From an uncultured Oscillospiraceae bacterium (GTDB lineage Bacteria > Bacillota > Clostridia > Oscillospirales > Oscillospiraceae): DNA of 64,000 bases. Below, in pieces: positions 43,749 through 52,321 of the stretch. Within the stretch, counting starts at the first letter, position 1. The number at the start of each line of letters is the position of its first letter. Below the pieces are notes generated by a model. It was given only the letters and a program-made list of their open reading frames with translations, was not told the DNA's origin and made no database searches. Where the stretch lies: contig CAKTKT010000001.1 of assembly GCA_934572325.1 (NCBI GenBank), positions 1 through 64,000 on the forward strand, written 5' to 3'. The translations under genes were made by a program, and so were the position numbers.

Positions 43749-44747
43749 TCACGTTTTTCTGATCTGCCGTATATCACGTCCGGCGAAGGGCACGCGCAGA
43801 AACTCCCCTAGGATGCGGGAGCATATCTGGGGGGTATATCTGCGTTCAAGCTCCTCGTCGGAGCAGTTGGTGCTGATTATCATCCTTTTGCCGCTGATAA
43901 GGCGGCTGTTGACGAGGGTGTAGAGCGCACTGACGGACATGGGGGTGTTCATCTCCGTGCCGAGATCGTCAAGGATCATCAGATCGCACTCAAGCATATT
44001 CCTCACGCGCGCGGCTGCCGCCTGCCCCGCCTCCGTATCGCGGGAGAACTTCTGCTGCTCGAACGCCTCCAGCGCGGCGGAGGCGGAGTCATAGCACACC
44101 GAGCAGCCCTTTTCCGCCGCAGTGCGCGCGATGCAGGCGGAGAGATAGGTCTTGCCGAGCCCCGTATCCCCCTGCAAAAGGAGGTTGGAGCTGACGTTGG
44201 GGAAGCTGTCGGCAAAGCGGCGGCACACCTCAAGCACCTTGCCCATCGCCTCGCGCGGCACAACGCCGTAGCGCGGGTCAAGCTCGGCGGAGTAGAGCGA
44301 CAGGTCAAAGCGCTCAAAGCTCTCGCTGCCGTGGCGCAAAAGCGCGCCGAGCTCCTGCGTTACCTCGCGGTTATACGCGCGTCCCAGGCAATCGCACATG
44401 CCCCCGTCCGGCAGTGTGCCCGTGTCACGGCATCTCCGGCAGGAGTATATGGGGTCGAGATAGCCGCGCGCGAAGCCGTGCGATGCGAGAAGCGCCGCGC
44501 GCCGCTCCTGAAGTGCGAGATTATCCCTCTCGAGCGCTGCAAGGCGCGCTTTCATATCCGCGCCGCGCGCGAGCGTGATGCGCGCCAAATCCACCATCTG
44601 CGCACGAAGCTGCGCGTCTATGTCCGCGATCTCCGGCACACGCCGGTATACGAGCGCCGTGCGCCGCTCCAGCTCGGCGGCGTTGTCGGCGCGAAGCCGC
44701 TCCAGCGCGCCGCGCGCGCGGGCGAGGAGCTTTCCGTCATAGGTCAT
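43749..44747 (-). CDS. DnaI/DnaC-like helicase loader ATPase
   Basis: The 332-aa protein is an AAA+ ATPase of the DnaC/DnaI/IstB group, most likely the loader of the replicative helicase. A Cys cluster CRRCRDTGTLPDGGMCDC near residue 104 is the zinc site also found in DnaI; Walker A is GDTGLGKT near 190, Walker B DLMILDDLGTEM near 253, and sensor 1 ISTNCS near 294. IstB would sit beside a transposase, which is absent here. A DnaD-domain gene directly upstream supports a role in primosome assembly at the origin or stalled forks. Confidence 0.88.
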   Translation of the reverse strand: MTYDGKLLARARGALERLRADNAAELERRTALVYRRVPEIADIDAQLRAQMVDLARITLARGADMKARLAALERDNLALQERRAALLASHGFARGYLDPIYSCRRCRDTGTLPDGGMCDCLGRAYNREVTQELGALLRHGSESFERFDLSLYSAELDPRYGVVPREAMGKVLEVCRRFADSFPNVSSNLLLQGDTGLGKTYLSACIARTAAEKGCSVCYDSASAALEAFEQQKFSRDTEAGQAAAARVRNMLECDLMILDDLGTEMNTPMSVSALYTLVNSRLISGKRMIISTNCSDEELERRYTPQICSRILGEFLRVPFAGRDIRQIRKT

Positions 44748-44789
44748 ATAAACGCCCCTTTGTCCTTGTTATAATTGCTGCAAAAAAAA

Positions 44790-45731
44790 TCAGATCTTAT
44801 CCAGCAGGGAGTCCAGCCCCTCAAAGTCCGCCGGTCGGCTGCCGCGCGAGACTTGCCTGTCCGGTGCGCCTTTGGGGCGCTGTCGGCTGTCCTTTTCCTC
44901 TATCTCGCGCGGGGTGAAAAGCTCTTTTTCCTTCCAGCTCAGGATTATCTTGTTCATATAGCTCCAGCGGAGCGCGCCGGTGTTCGTGACCGTGCGGTCA
45001 TAGGCGATGGCGATGCTCGCCGGCTCAAAGCCCATGTCGAGCCAGGAGGAGATATACTCGCTCTCCGTTTTTGTCGGCTCGCGTCCGGCGATGCCCATGA
45101 GTGCGCACACCTGCGCGGTCGTACTGCGCCGCGCGTCGTCCGCGCGGATGAAATCCTCCGCCTGCTCCATGGTCATTATCTCGCGGTTGACCCAGAAGTA
45201 AGCCTCCTTTTGTATGGCGCGGGCGCTGGGGCGGCGCTGCGTGCCGTAGCGTCGGGCGTACTGCTTGGCGCAGTGGTTTATCAAAAGCATTATCACGTCC
45301 GCGGGCATACCGAGATAATCGTATATCCCGAAGAGCGTTTTCATGTCCACACTGCTCAGCGCGCGCCCCATGACCTTCGCCGCCTCCGCGATGACGGCGG
45401 CAAACTCCCCGTCCTCGCGGCTGCGGCGGATGAGATCCTCCGCGCGGTATTCCGGCAGCTCGTCCGCCGGAGCGGGCGGGATGCGCGCGGGGGCGGGCGT
45501 GACCTCCGCCCTCGCGGGCGCTGCGTCGGCAAGACCGAGCCGCCGCAGCTTTTCGTCCGCCGCCTCTATCTCGCGCAGGGTGCGGCAGAGATCGCGCGCG
45601 GCGCGCTCGCAGTCGGGCTGTCCGGTGCGCAGACGGTATATGTACAAAAGCGCGACGTCGCCGTCATGCGCGGCGATCAGCCTGTCCGCCGTCTGCGCCG
45701 GTATGAAATTGCCCGATCCGCTCTCTGACAT
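44790..45731 (-). CDS. DnaD-domain protein
   Basis: This 313-aa protein has an N-terminal helical winged-helix-like part (LIAAHDGDVALLYIYRLRTGQPDCERAARDL) and two DnaD/DnaB2 domains: about 130-200 (FAAVIAEAAKVMGRALSSVDMKTLFGIYDYLGMPADVIMLLINHC) and about 205-280 (ending SYMNKIILSWKEK). In low-GC Gram-positives DnaD acts with DnaB and DnaI in replication restart and initiation. The next gene is the DnaI-like loader, 42 bases downstream, so the pair is the typical clostridial arrangement. Confidence 0.88.
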   Translation of the reverse strand: MSESGSGNFIPAQTADRLIAAHDGDVALLYIYRLRTGQPDCERAARDLCRTLREIEAADEKLRRLGLADAAPARAEVTPAPARIPPAPADELPEYRAEDLIRRSREDGEFAAVIAEAAKVMGRALSSVDMKTLFGIYDYLGMPADVIMLLINHCAKQYARRYGTQRRPSARAIQKEAYFWVNREIMTMEQAEDFIRADDARRSTTAQVCALMGIAGREPTKTESEYISSWLDMGFEPASIAIAYDRTVTNTGALRWSYMNKIILSWKEKELFTPREIEEKDSRQRPKGAPDRQVSRGSRPADFEGLDSLLDKI

Positions 45732-45820
45732 GGGAACACCCGTCTCCTGAAAAATATGGATTTAAAATATGGCTCAAATGTAAAAGTGACCGCTCAGGTA
45801 ATTATAGCATTATTTTTTTC

Positions 45821-45850
45821 TTGTCGCAATAGGAATAAATGTGCTATAAT
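45821..45850 (+). promoter_or_regulatory. promoter of the U32-maf-mreCD-PBP2 gene group
   Basis: TTGTCG (45821-45826) and TATAAT (45845-45850) are 18 bases apart, and TGC precedes the -10 box (extended -10). The leader is about 110 bases. Confidence 0.7.
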
Positions 45851-45902
45851 GCACGATGTATGATTACGCGAGCCATGCTCGGACGAGTAAGGGAAACACA
45901 GT

Positions 45903-45943
45903 GCAGCGCCGCATAATGCCGCAGGCGTATTGTGCGGCGCTGC
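45903..45943 (+). other. hairpin in the leader of the U32 gene
   Basis: GCAGCGCCGCA (45903-45913) pairs perfectly with TGCGGCGCTGC (45933-45943), with additional pairing inside. It ends 7 bases before the AAAGGA ribosome binding site and has no T tract, so it may control translation or protect the 5' end. Confidence 0.55.
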
Positions 45944-45966
45944 CGCAATATAAAGGAAATGGTGCA

Positions 45967-48051
45967 ATGCTGGAGCTTCTTTCTCCCGCCGGATCTCCGG
46001 AGGCCGTCATTGCCGCCGTGCAGAACGGCGCGGACGCGGTCTATCTCGGACTGGGCGACTTCAACGCCCGACGCGGCGCGAAGAATTTCACGAATGAGGA
46101 ATTTGAAAAGGCGGTGACCTACTGCCGCGTGCGCGGCTGCAAGGTCTACGTCACGCTCAACACGCTCGTCAACGACGGCGAGATGGGCGCGGCGGTGGAC
46201 GCCGCGCGTCTTGCGTCCTCGTGCGGCGCGGACGGGCTGATCGTTCAGGATCTGGGGCTTGTCTCGGCGATACGCCGCGCCCTGCCGGACATCCCCCTCC
46301 ACGCGAGCACGCAGATGAGCATCCACAACCTCGCCGGCGTGCAGGCGGCGGCGGAGATGGGGCTGACGCGCGCGGTGCTCGCGCGAGAGCTCAGCCTCGA
46401 GCAGATAAGATACATCTCGAAAAACGCCCCCATAGAGACGGAGATCTTCGTCCACGGCGCGCTGTGCTTTTGTCATTCCGGACAGTGCTATATGTCCAGC
46501 CTCATCGGGCGGCGCAGCGGCAACCGAGGGATGTGCGCACAGCCGTGCCGTATGCAGTACTCTCTCGGCGGGCGCATGGACGATTACCCGATGTCGCTGA
46601 AGGACAACTGCCTTGTGGACAGGCTCGGCGAGATCGAGGAGGCGGGCGTCGCCTGCGTGATGATAGAAGGGCGCATGATGCGTCCGGAGTACGCCGCGAT
46701 AGTCACGGGGATATACTCCAAGGCGCTTAGGGAGCACCGCCAGCCCACACCGGAGGAGATGGCGATGCTGACAAAGGCTTTCTCGCGGCAGGGGTTCACG
46801 CAGGGCTTCTTCAACGGCGACAGGGAGGATATGTTCGGCGTTCGCGGCGAGCCGGAGGAGGGCACGGAGAAGATATTCGCCGTCGCCCGCCGCGCGTATG
46901 CCGACGGCGAGCTTAGGCGCGTGCCCGTGCATTTTTACACCGTTGCCGAAAAGGGCGAGCGGATAAAGGCTATCGCCTTTGACGACGACGGGCACAAAGC
47001 CGTGACCTACGGCCCCGTGCCGGAAAAGGCGAAGCGGCAGGGGCTGACGGACGGGTATCTTGTCGAGCAGATGTTCAAGACCGGCGGCACGCCGTATAAC
47101 TGCGTGGAGAACAGGGCGAAGAGCGACCCGGGGCTGTATCTCGCCGCGGCGGAGATAAACGAGCTTCGGCGCAAGCTCATATCCGAGCTTTCCGCCCAGC
47201 GCGCCGCCCCGCCGACGCGGCGCAGTCTCGCGCTGCCCGCGCCGCCGAAAAACGTCCCCACCGTGGCTGACCCCAAGCTCATCATCCAGGTGCGCACGGC
47301 GGAGCAGCTCACAAGGGAGCTTGCGGAGCTGCGTCCGGCGTACATATACGTGCCCGCGATGATAATGGCGGCGGAGCCGAAGCTTGTGCTGCCGTTCGTG
47401 GAAAAGGGCTCCGTCCCCGTGGCGGTGCTGCCGCGCATCGTGAACGACACGCAGATGAAGGAGGTGTACGCCACGCTCCAGAAGCTCTTCGATTACGGCG
47501 TGAACGAGGCGCTCGTGGGCAATCTCGGTCAGGTCGTGATGGCGCGGCGCGCCGGAATGAAGCTTCGGGGCGACTTCGGGCTGAACGCCTTCAACGCCTA
47601 CACGCTCGAAATGCTCAACGAGATGGGCTTTCTCTCCGCCACGGCGTCGTTCGAGCTGCGCATCGCGCAGATAAAGGACATGGCAAAGCCGCTCGATACC
47701 GAGCTTATCATCTACGGGCGGCTGCCGCTGATGGTGTCGGAGCAGTGCATAATAAAAGAGAGCGCAGGGCGCTGCGCCTGCCAGACCCCCGCGCAGATGG
47801 CGGATCGCATGGGCTCGGTGTTTCCGGTGGTGAAGGAATACGGCTGCCGTAACGTCATCTACAACGCGCACAAGCTCTATCTCGCGGACAAGAAGGAGGA
47901 TCTCTACTCCGCAGGGCTGTGGGGGCTGAGGATGATGTTCACGACAGAGAGCGCGCGCGAGTGCGTGGAGGTCGCCAAGGGGCACATGGGGCTTTCCGAC
48001 TATAAGCCCAACGTTTTGACAAGAGGGCTTTATTACAGAGGTGTTGACTGA
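45967..48051 (+). CDS. U32 family protein (peptidase U32/tRNA or rRNA hydroxylation type)
   Basis: The 694-aa protein belongs to the U32 family. The N-terminus LELLSPAGSPEAVIAAVQNGADAVYLG, the motif EIFVHGALCFCHSGQCYMSSLIGRRSGNRGMCAQPCR with its conserved Cys residues, and the C-terminal duplication with YGRLPLMVSEQCIIKESAGRCAC are diagnostic. Classical members were named collagenase-like peptidases; in E. coli the relatives RlhA and TrhP are needed for hydroxylation of 23S rRNA and tRNA, and the Cys residues suggest an iron-sulfur cluster. The long form with a C-terminal extension is usual in clostridia. The ATG at 45967 follows AAAGGA at 10 bases; maf starts on its stop codon. Confidence 0.9.
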   Translation: MLELLSPAGSPEAVIAAVQNGADAVYLGLGDFNARRGAKNFTNEEFEKAVTYCRVRGCKVYVTLNTLVNDGEMGAAVDAARLASSCGADGLIVQDLGLVSAIRRALPDIPLHASTQMSIHNLAGVQAAAEMGLTRAVLARELSLEQIRYISKNAPIETEIFVHGALCFCHSGQCYMSSLIGRRSGNRGMCAQPCRMQYSLGGRMDDYPMSLKDNCLVDRLGEIEEAGVACVMIEGRMMRPEYAAIVTGIYSKALREHRQPTPEEMAMLTKAFSRQGFTQGFFNGDREDMFGVRGEPEEGTEKIFAVARRAYADGELRRVPVHFYTVAEKGERIKAIAFDDDGHKAVTYGPVPEKAKRQGLTDGYLVEQMFKTGGTPYNCVENRAKSDPGLYLAAAEINELRRKLISELSAQRAAPPTRRSLALPAPPKNVPTVADPKLIIQVRTAEQLTRELAELRPAYIYVPAMIMAAEPKLVLPFVEKGSVPVAVLPRIVNDTQMKEVYATLQKLFDYGVNEALVGNLGQVVMARRAGMKLRGDFGLNAFNAYTLEMLNEMGFLSATASFELRIAQIKDMAKPLDTELIIYGRLPLMVSEQCIIKESAGRCACQTPAQMADRMGSVFPVVKEYGCRNVIYNAHKLYLADKKEDLYSAGLWGLRMMFTTESARECVEVAKGHMGLSDYKPNVLTRGLYYRGVD

Positions 48052-48626
48052 TGGCTGTTATACTCGCTTCCGGCTCGCCCAGACGCAGAGAGCTGATGGA
48101 AATGCTGGAGGTAAAGGATCTTAAGATAATCCCCGCAAAAGGCGAGGAGCGCCCGCCCGAGGGCGCAGGACCGGAGGAGACCGTGACGGCGCTCGCCCGC
48201 GCGAAGTGCGCGGAGGTCGCCGCGCTCGCCGAGGCGGAGGATACCGTCGTCGCGGCGGACACGATAGTGTGGTTCGACGGCAGGATATACGGCAAGCCGC
48301 ACTCGGAGAAGGAGGCGTTTGAAATGCTCTCGGCGCTCTCCGGCGCGACGCACGAGGTCTATACGGGCGTTGCGGTCATGGCGCGGGGCGGAATGTACGT
48401 CGAGGCGGAGCGCACGCTCGTACACTTCCGGCGGATAACCCCAGAGGAGATACGCGCCTACATCGCCACGGGCGAGCCGATGGACAAGGCGGGAGCTTAC
48501 GGCGCACAGGGGCGCGGCGCGGTGTTCGTGCGCGGCATCGACGGGGACTTTTTCAACGTGATGGGTCTGCCGCTGTGCAGGCTGGACGCGATGCTCAAGC
48601 GCTCGGGCATGGAACTTCTGCGCTGA
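48051..48626 (+). CDS. maf: Maf-family nucleotide pyrophosphatase
   Basis: Maf (191 aa) hydrolyses non-canonical or modified nucleotides such as dTTP/UTP analogues to the monophosphate; in Bacillus overexpression inhibits septum formation. The motif ILASGSPRRRELM at the N-terminus, ADTIVWFDGRIYGKP near residue 67 and GAYGAQGRGAVFV near 147 identify the family. The ATG shares one base with the U32 stop (TGATG). It precedes mreC, as in many Gram-positives where maf lies in the mre cluster. Confidence 0.95.
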   Translation: MAVILASGSPRRRELMEMLEVKDLKIIPAKGEERPPEGAGPEETVTALARAKCAEVAALAEAEDTVVAADTIVWFDGRIYGKPHSEKEAFEMLSALSGATHEVYTGVAVMARGGMYVEAERTLVHFRRITPEEIRAYIATGEPMDKAGAYGAQGRGAVFVRGIDGDFFNVMGLPLCRLDAMLKRSGMELLR

Positions 48627-48656
48627 GATGCAGGTCAATAGGGGAGTGGTCGCTCT

Positions 48657-49499
48657 TTGAAAGAATACTTGAAGAAAAACGGAATACGCATCGGCGTTAT
48701 CGTCATTGCCGTCGCCGTGATAATCGCGTTCAGCTCCGCCGCGCGCAGCGGGGAGATAAGCTTCTTGCAGAACGCCACGGGCGTGCTGGAGGCGCCGATA
48801 AAAAAGGTGCTCAGCTCCACGGTCAACTGGTTCGACACGATATACGGCTATCTCTATAAATACGATTCGTTACAGGCGGAGAATGAATCGCTCCGCTCGC
48901 AGCTTGCCGACGCGCAGCAGTCCGCGCGCGACGGCATAGCCGCCTCCGAGGAGAACACCCGCCTAAGGCAGCTTTTGAACCTGCGCGAGAAGCACACGGA
49001 CTATGAGATGGAGTCGTGCAAGGTCGTGCTGTGGTCATCGTCGAACTGGTCAAGCTCGTTCACGATAAGCAAGGGGCGCAGCAGCGGCATTGAGCTCAAC
49101 GACCCCGTCGTGACGGAGTACGGCGTCGTCGTGGGGCAGGTGACGGAGCTGGGCGAGACCTGGGCGACGGTCAGCACGCTTATTGACGTGGATATGTCCG
49201 TGGGCGCATACGTCGGACAGTCCGGCTCGTCCGGAATGTCCGTGGGCGAATTTGCGCTGATGAAGAAGAAGGAAGCGAAGCTGACGTTCCTCGCCGAGGG
49301 CGCGCAGATATTCGTCGGGGACGAGGTGCTCACGTCCGGCTCGGGCGGGGCGTTTCCGGCGGGGCTTGTGATAGGAACGATCACCAACGTCCAGACAGAG
49401 GCGGGCGGACAGGTGGAGTACGGCATCATAAAGCCCGAGTGCAGGTTTGACACCCTTGTGCAGGTCTTTGTCATAAAAAGCTATGAGGTGGTGGAATAA
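48657..49499 (+). CDS. mreC: rod shape-determining protein MreC
   Basis: MreC (280 aa) is a bitopic membrane protein of the elongasome that links peptidoglycan synthases to the cytoskeleton. It has one N-terminal membrane helix (GVIVIAVAVIIAFSSAARSG), a coiled coil (about 65-110, LQAENESLRSQLADAQQ) and a beta-rich domain outside the cell with VVTEYGVVVGQVTELGETWATVSTLID. The start is a TTG at 48657 with GGGGAG about 11 bases upstream; no ATG fits. MreD and PBP2 follow. An mreB gene is not in the window. Confidence 0.93.
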   Translation: MKEYLKKNGIRIGVIVIAVAVIIAFSSAARSGEISFLQNATGVLEAPIKKVLSSTVNWFDTIYGYLYKYDSLQAENESLRSQLADAQQSARDGIAASEENTRLRQLLNLREKHTDYEMESCKVVLWSSSNWSSSFTISKGRSSGIELNDPVVTEYGVVVGQVTELGETWATVSTLIDVDMSVGAYVGQSGSSGMSVGEFALMKKKEAKLTFLAEGAQIFVGDEVLTSGSGGAFPAGLVIGTITNVQTEAGGQVEYGIIKPECRFDTLVQVFVIKSYEVVE

Positions 49500-49502
49500 A
49501 CC

Positions 49503-50009
49503 GTGAACATCAACCTCAAGGAGATATTTTCCGGCGAAAACATAAAGCGTCTGCTCAAGTACGCGCTTTATATGTTCCTCTCGCTCGTGGCGCAGAATAT
49601 GCTCTTCACACAGCTTCGCCCGCTCGGCGTGTGCCCGCTGGTGCTGCCGGCGGTGGCGGTGGCGGTGGGGATGTTCGAGGGCGCGACGTTCGGCGCGGTG
49701 TTCAGCCTCATCATGGGCATTTTCGCCGACATGGCGTTTATCGAGAACACCGTCACCTTCACGGTGCTCTTCCCCGCGCTGAGCTTTGCGGCGGGCTTCG
49801 TGTCGCAGTTTTTCATCAACCGGCGCTTCTTCGCGTTCATGGGCGCGTCGCTGGCGGCGCTGCTCGTCACGGGCGCGGTGCAGATGCTCAAGACCGCCGC
49901 CATGGACGTGTGGTCGGGCTCGATGATAGTGACGGTGCTCTTGCAGACGCTGTGGTCGCTGCCGCCCGCCGTGCTGGCGTATTTCCCGCCGGCGGAGTGG
50001 ATAGAGTAA
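49503..50009 (+). CDS. mreD: rod shape-determining protein MreD
   Basis: MreD (168 aa) is a polytopic elongasome protein with about five membrane helices. The segment YALYMFLSLVAQNMLFTQLRPLGVCPLVLPAVAVAVGMFEGATFGAVFSLIMGIFADMAF is the conserved core with its Gly/Asp pattern. A GTG start at 49503 lies 3 bases after the mreC stop. Its position between mreC and PBP2 supports the call, since sequence conservation in this family is low. Confidence 0.9.
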   Translation: MNINLKEIFSGENIKRLLKYALYMFLSLVAQNMLFTQLRPLGVCPLVLPAVAVAVGMFEGATFGAVFSLIMGIFADMAFIENTVTFTVLFPALSFAAGFVSQFFINRRFFAFMGASLAALLVTGAVQMLKTAAMDVWSGSMIVTVLLQTLWSLPPAVLAYFPPAEWIE

Positions 50010-50039
50010 ACGCACTTCCCTTGAGAAAGGACAAAACTT

Positions 50040-52205
50040 ATGCATCACAGACTTGTCAGAGACGGCAGGATCGCAGCGCTGATAGTGATAATGCTGGTAC
50101 TGCTGTCCGTCTACGCTTACGAGCTTTATCAGCTCCAGATAATAGAGGGCGAAAAATACTATAACCAGAGCAACGAGATAACCACGGAGGAGCGCCCCAT
50201 CACCGCCGCCCGTGGCAACATCCTCGACCGCTACGGGCGCGTGCTCGTGAGCAACACCGAGGTCTATAACCTCACGATAGACACGACGAAGCTCTTCGCA
50301 AACGAGAACCCGAACGAGACTATCTTGGGGCTTGTGAACATGGTGGAGGGCTACGGCGACAAGTATACGGACGACCTGCCCATCACGCGCGACCCGCCGT
50401 TCGAGTACGACGAGAACATGACCGAGATCCAGCGCACCATGCTCAAGGCGTATATCAAGGACAAGGCGGACGACCTCAAGGAGCTCGCCGTTGACCCGGA
50501 GAACCCCACGGCGGTGGAGCTGATGAGCTATATGCGCACACGCTATGAAATAGACAACAGCTACTCCGCGCAGGATATGCGCATCATCGCCGGCGTGCGA
50601 TACTCCATCAACGTCCGCTACGCCATCAACACGGCGGACTATATCTTTGTCGAGAACGCGGGCATGAGGCTCATAACCTCCATCATGGAGAACAAGCTCG
50701 CCGGTATAAACGTCAACCGCGCGTATAAGCGCGAATACGGCACGGACTACGCCGCGCACATCCTCGGCTACGTCGGGCTTATGACGCAGGAGGAGTATGA
50801 AAAATACTCCCTGCTCAAATACTCCACGGACGCCTACGTCGGCAAGGACGGCGTCGAGTACGCCTTTGAGACGTACCTGCACGGCAAGGACGGCACGGTG
50901 CAGGAGACGAAGAACGCCTCCGGCACGGTGCTGAGCACGGTGTACGTGGAGGAGCCCGTCCCCGGCAACCATATCTATCTCACCATTGACGCGATCTTGC
51001 AGGAGCAGACCGAGCGCATACTAAACGCCGGCGTCAACGCGCTCATCAAGACCCGCGCGCAGGAGCGCGCGGAGGGTCTCGCGCGCGGCGACTACAACCC
51101 CGACATAAAGGACGAGATAACCGGCGCGGCGGCGGTCGTCGTCTCGGTGGACACGGGCGAGCCGCTCGCCATTGCGAGCTGGCCGACCTACGACGTGTCG
51201 AGCATCATCGAAAACTATCAGGAGCTTCTGGCAACGCCGAATGCGCCGCTGTTCAACCGCGCGCTCATGGGCGCTTACGCCCCCGGCTCGACGTTCAAGC
51301 CCGTCACGGCGATCGCGGCTTTGAACAAGGGCGTTATAAACACCGAGGACAAGGTCAAGTGTCAGGGCGTTTTCACCAAGTACTCCGCCGAGGGCTACTC
51401 GCCTGAGTGCTGGATCTGGAACGCGAACAAGAACGAGCATCTCACCCATCCGGAGGAGAACGTCTCCACCGCACTGCGCGACTCGTGCAACTATTTCTTC
51501 TACACGATAGGAAACGAGCTGGGCGTTGACTATCTCGGCGAGACGGCGCACGCCTTCAGTCTCGGCGTCTCTACGGGGATAGAGCTTGTGGAGACTAAGG
51601 GCAATATGTCCAACCGCGAGAACCACTATGACTATGCCGGCTCGGAGTGGCGCATAGGCGACACGCTTCAGGCAGCCATCGGTCAGTCCGACAGCATATT
51701 CTCCCCCCTGCAGATGGCGGAGTACGTCGCGACGCTCGCCAACTTCGGCGACAGGCACTCCGCCTCCATCCTCAAGACCGTGCGCAGCTATGACTACGGC
51801 GAGAAGGTGTACGAGCGCGAGCCGGAGGTGCTCAGCCATGTGGAGTCTGCGGAATATAACTGGGCGGCGATAAAAGAGGGGATGCACCTCGTGGTCAACG
51901 ACCCCGGCAACCAGCAGCTTTACGAGCTGTTCGCAAAGTGCAGATTCACGCGCACGGGCGCGAGCGGGCAGTACGGCGTCAACGGCAAGACCGGTACAGC
52001 CCAGAAGGGCGAGGGCATCACCAACGACGGTATGTTCATCTGCTACGCCCCCGCCGACGATCCGGAGATCGCCGTCGCCGTCGTCGTGGAGCGCGGCGGC
52101 TCGGGTGCGAACACGGCGTTCATTGCAAAAAATATCCTCGACGCCTACTATGTCATCCGCGGGTACAGCGATTCCTCCGAGGAGGAAATGGCGCTGCTGA
52201 AGTGA
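50040..52205 (+). CDS. penicillin-binding protein 2 (elongation transpeptidase)
   Basis: This class B PBP (721 aa) cross-links peptidoglycan during cell elongation. One N-terminal membrane helix (IAALIVIMLVLLSVYAYELYQLQII) is followed by the pedestal domain starting at RPITAARGNILDRYGRVLVSN. Active-site motifs are STFK near residue 417 (acylated Ser), SCN near 482 and KTGT near 649. The genetic position after mreC-mreD is that of mrdA/pbpA-type genes. The second motif is SCN rather than the more common SxN with other residues, as in many PBP2 proteins. No rodA is adjacent. The ATG has a GAAAGGA site at 9 bases. Confidence 0.94.
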   Translation: MHHRLVRDGRIAALIVIMLVLLSVYAYELYQLQIIEGEKYYNQSNEITTEERPITAARGNILDRYGRVLVSNTEVYNLTIDTTKLFANENPNETILGLVNMVEGYGDKYTDDLPITRDPPFEYDENMTEIQRTMLKAYIKDKADDLKELAVDPENPTAVELMSYMRTRYEIDNSYSAQDMRIIAGVRYSINVRYAINTADYIFVENAGMRLITSIMENKLAGINVNRAYKREYGTDYAAHILGYVGLMTQEEYEKYSLLKYSTDAYVGKDGVEYAFETYLHGKDGTVQETKNASGTVLSTVYVEEPVPGNHIYLTIDAILQEQTERILNAGVNALIKTRAQERAEGLARGDYNPDIKDEITGAAAVVVSVDTGEPLAIASWPTYDVSSIIENYQELLATPNAPLFNRALMGAYAPGSTFKPVTAIAALNKGVINTEDKVKCQGVFTKYSAEGYSPECWIWNANKNEHLTHPEENVSTALRDSCNYFFYTIGNELGVDYLGETAHAFSLGVSTGIELVETKGNMSNRENHYDYAGSEWRIGDTLQAAIGQSDSIFSPLQMAEYVATLANFGDRHSASILKTVRSYDYGEKVYEREPEVLSHVESAEYNWAAIKEGMHLVVNDPGNQQLYELFAKCRFTRTGASGQYGVNGKTGTAQKGEGITNDGMFICYAPADDPEIAVAVVVERGGSGANTAFIAKNILDAYYVIRGYSDSSEEEMALLK

Positions 52206-52209
52206 ATTG

Positions 52210-52246
52210 ATGCAAAATCTGCGCAAAAAGAGGTTGCAGTTTGCAT
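52210..52246 (+). other. imperfect inverted repeat overlapping the mgsA-like promoter
   Basis: ATGCAAA-AT-CTGC and GCAG-TTTGCAT pair with a two-base bulge. The right arm covers the -35 box (52234-52239). It may be an operator or part of the 3' end of the PBP2 transcript. Confidence 0.4.
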
Positions 52247-52262
52247 AAAGTGTGTTTATAAT
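52234..52262 (+). promoter_or_regulatory. promoter of the methylglyoxal synthase-like gene
   Basis: TTGCAG (52234-52239) and TATAAT (52257-52262) are 17 bases apart. The leader to the ATG at 52322 is about 53 bases. Confidence 0.75.
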
Positions 52263-52321
52263 AAATCAAAAGGAAAAGGTATAATTATTATCTCTATGAA
52301 AATCAGGAGACAGAGAAGAGT

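Noticed and set aside
43749..44747. IstB transposition helper instead of DnaI-like loader
   Set aside because: No transposase or IS ends are near, the zinc cluster is DnaI-like, and the upstream gene has DnaD domains.
45844..47985. Open frame of 713 codons antisense to the U32 gene
   Set aside because: Same-codon-position shadow of a GC-rich gene, full of His and Arg, without any family motif.
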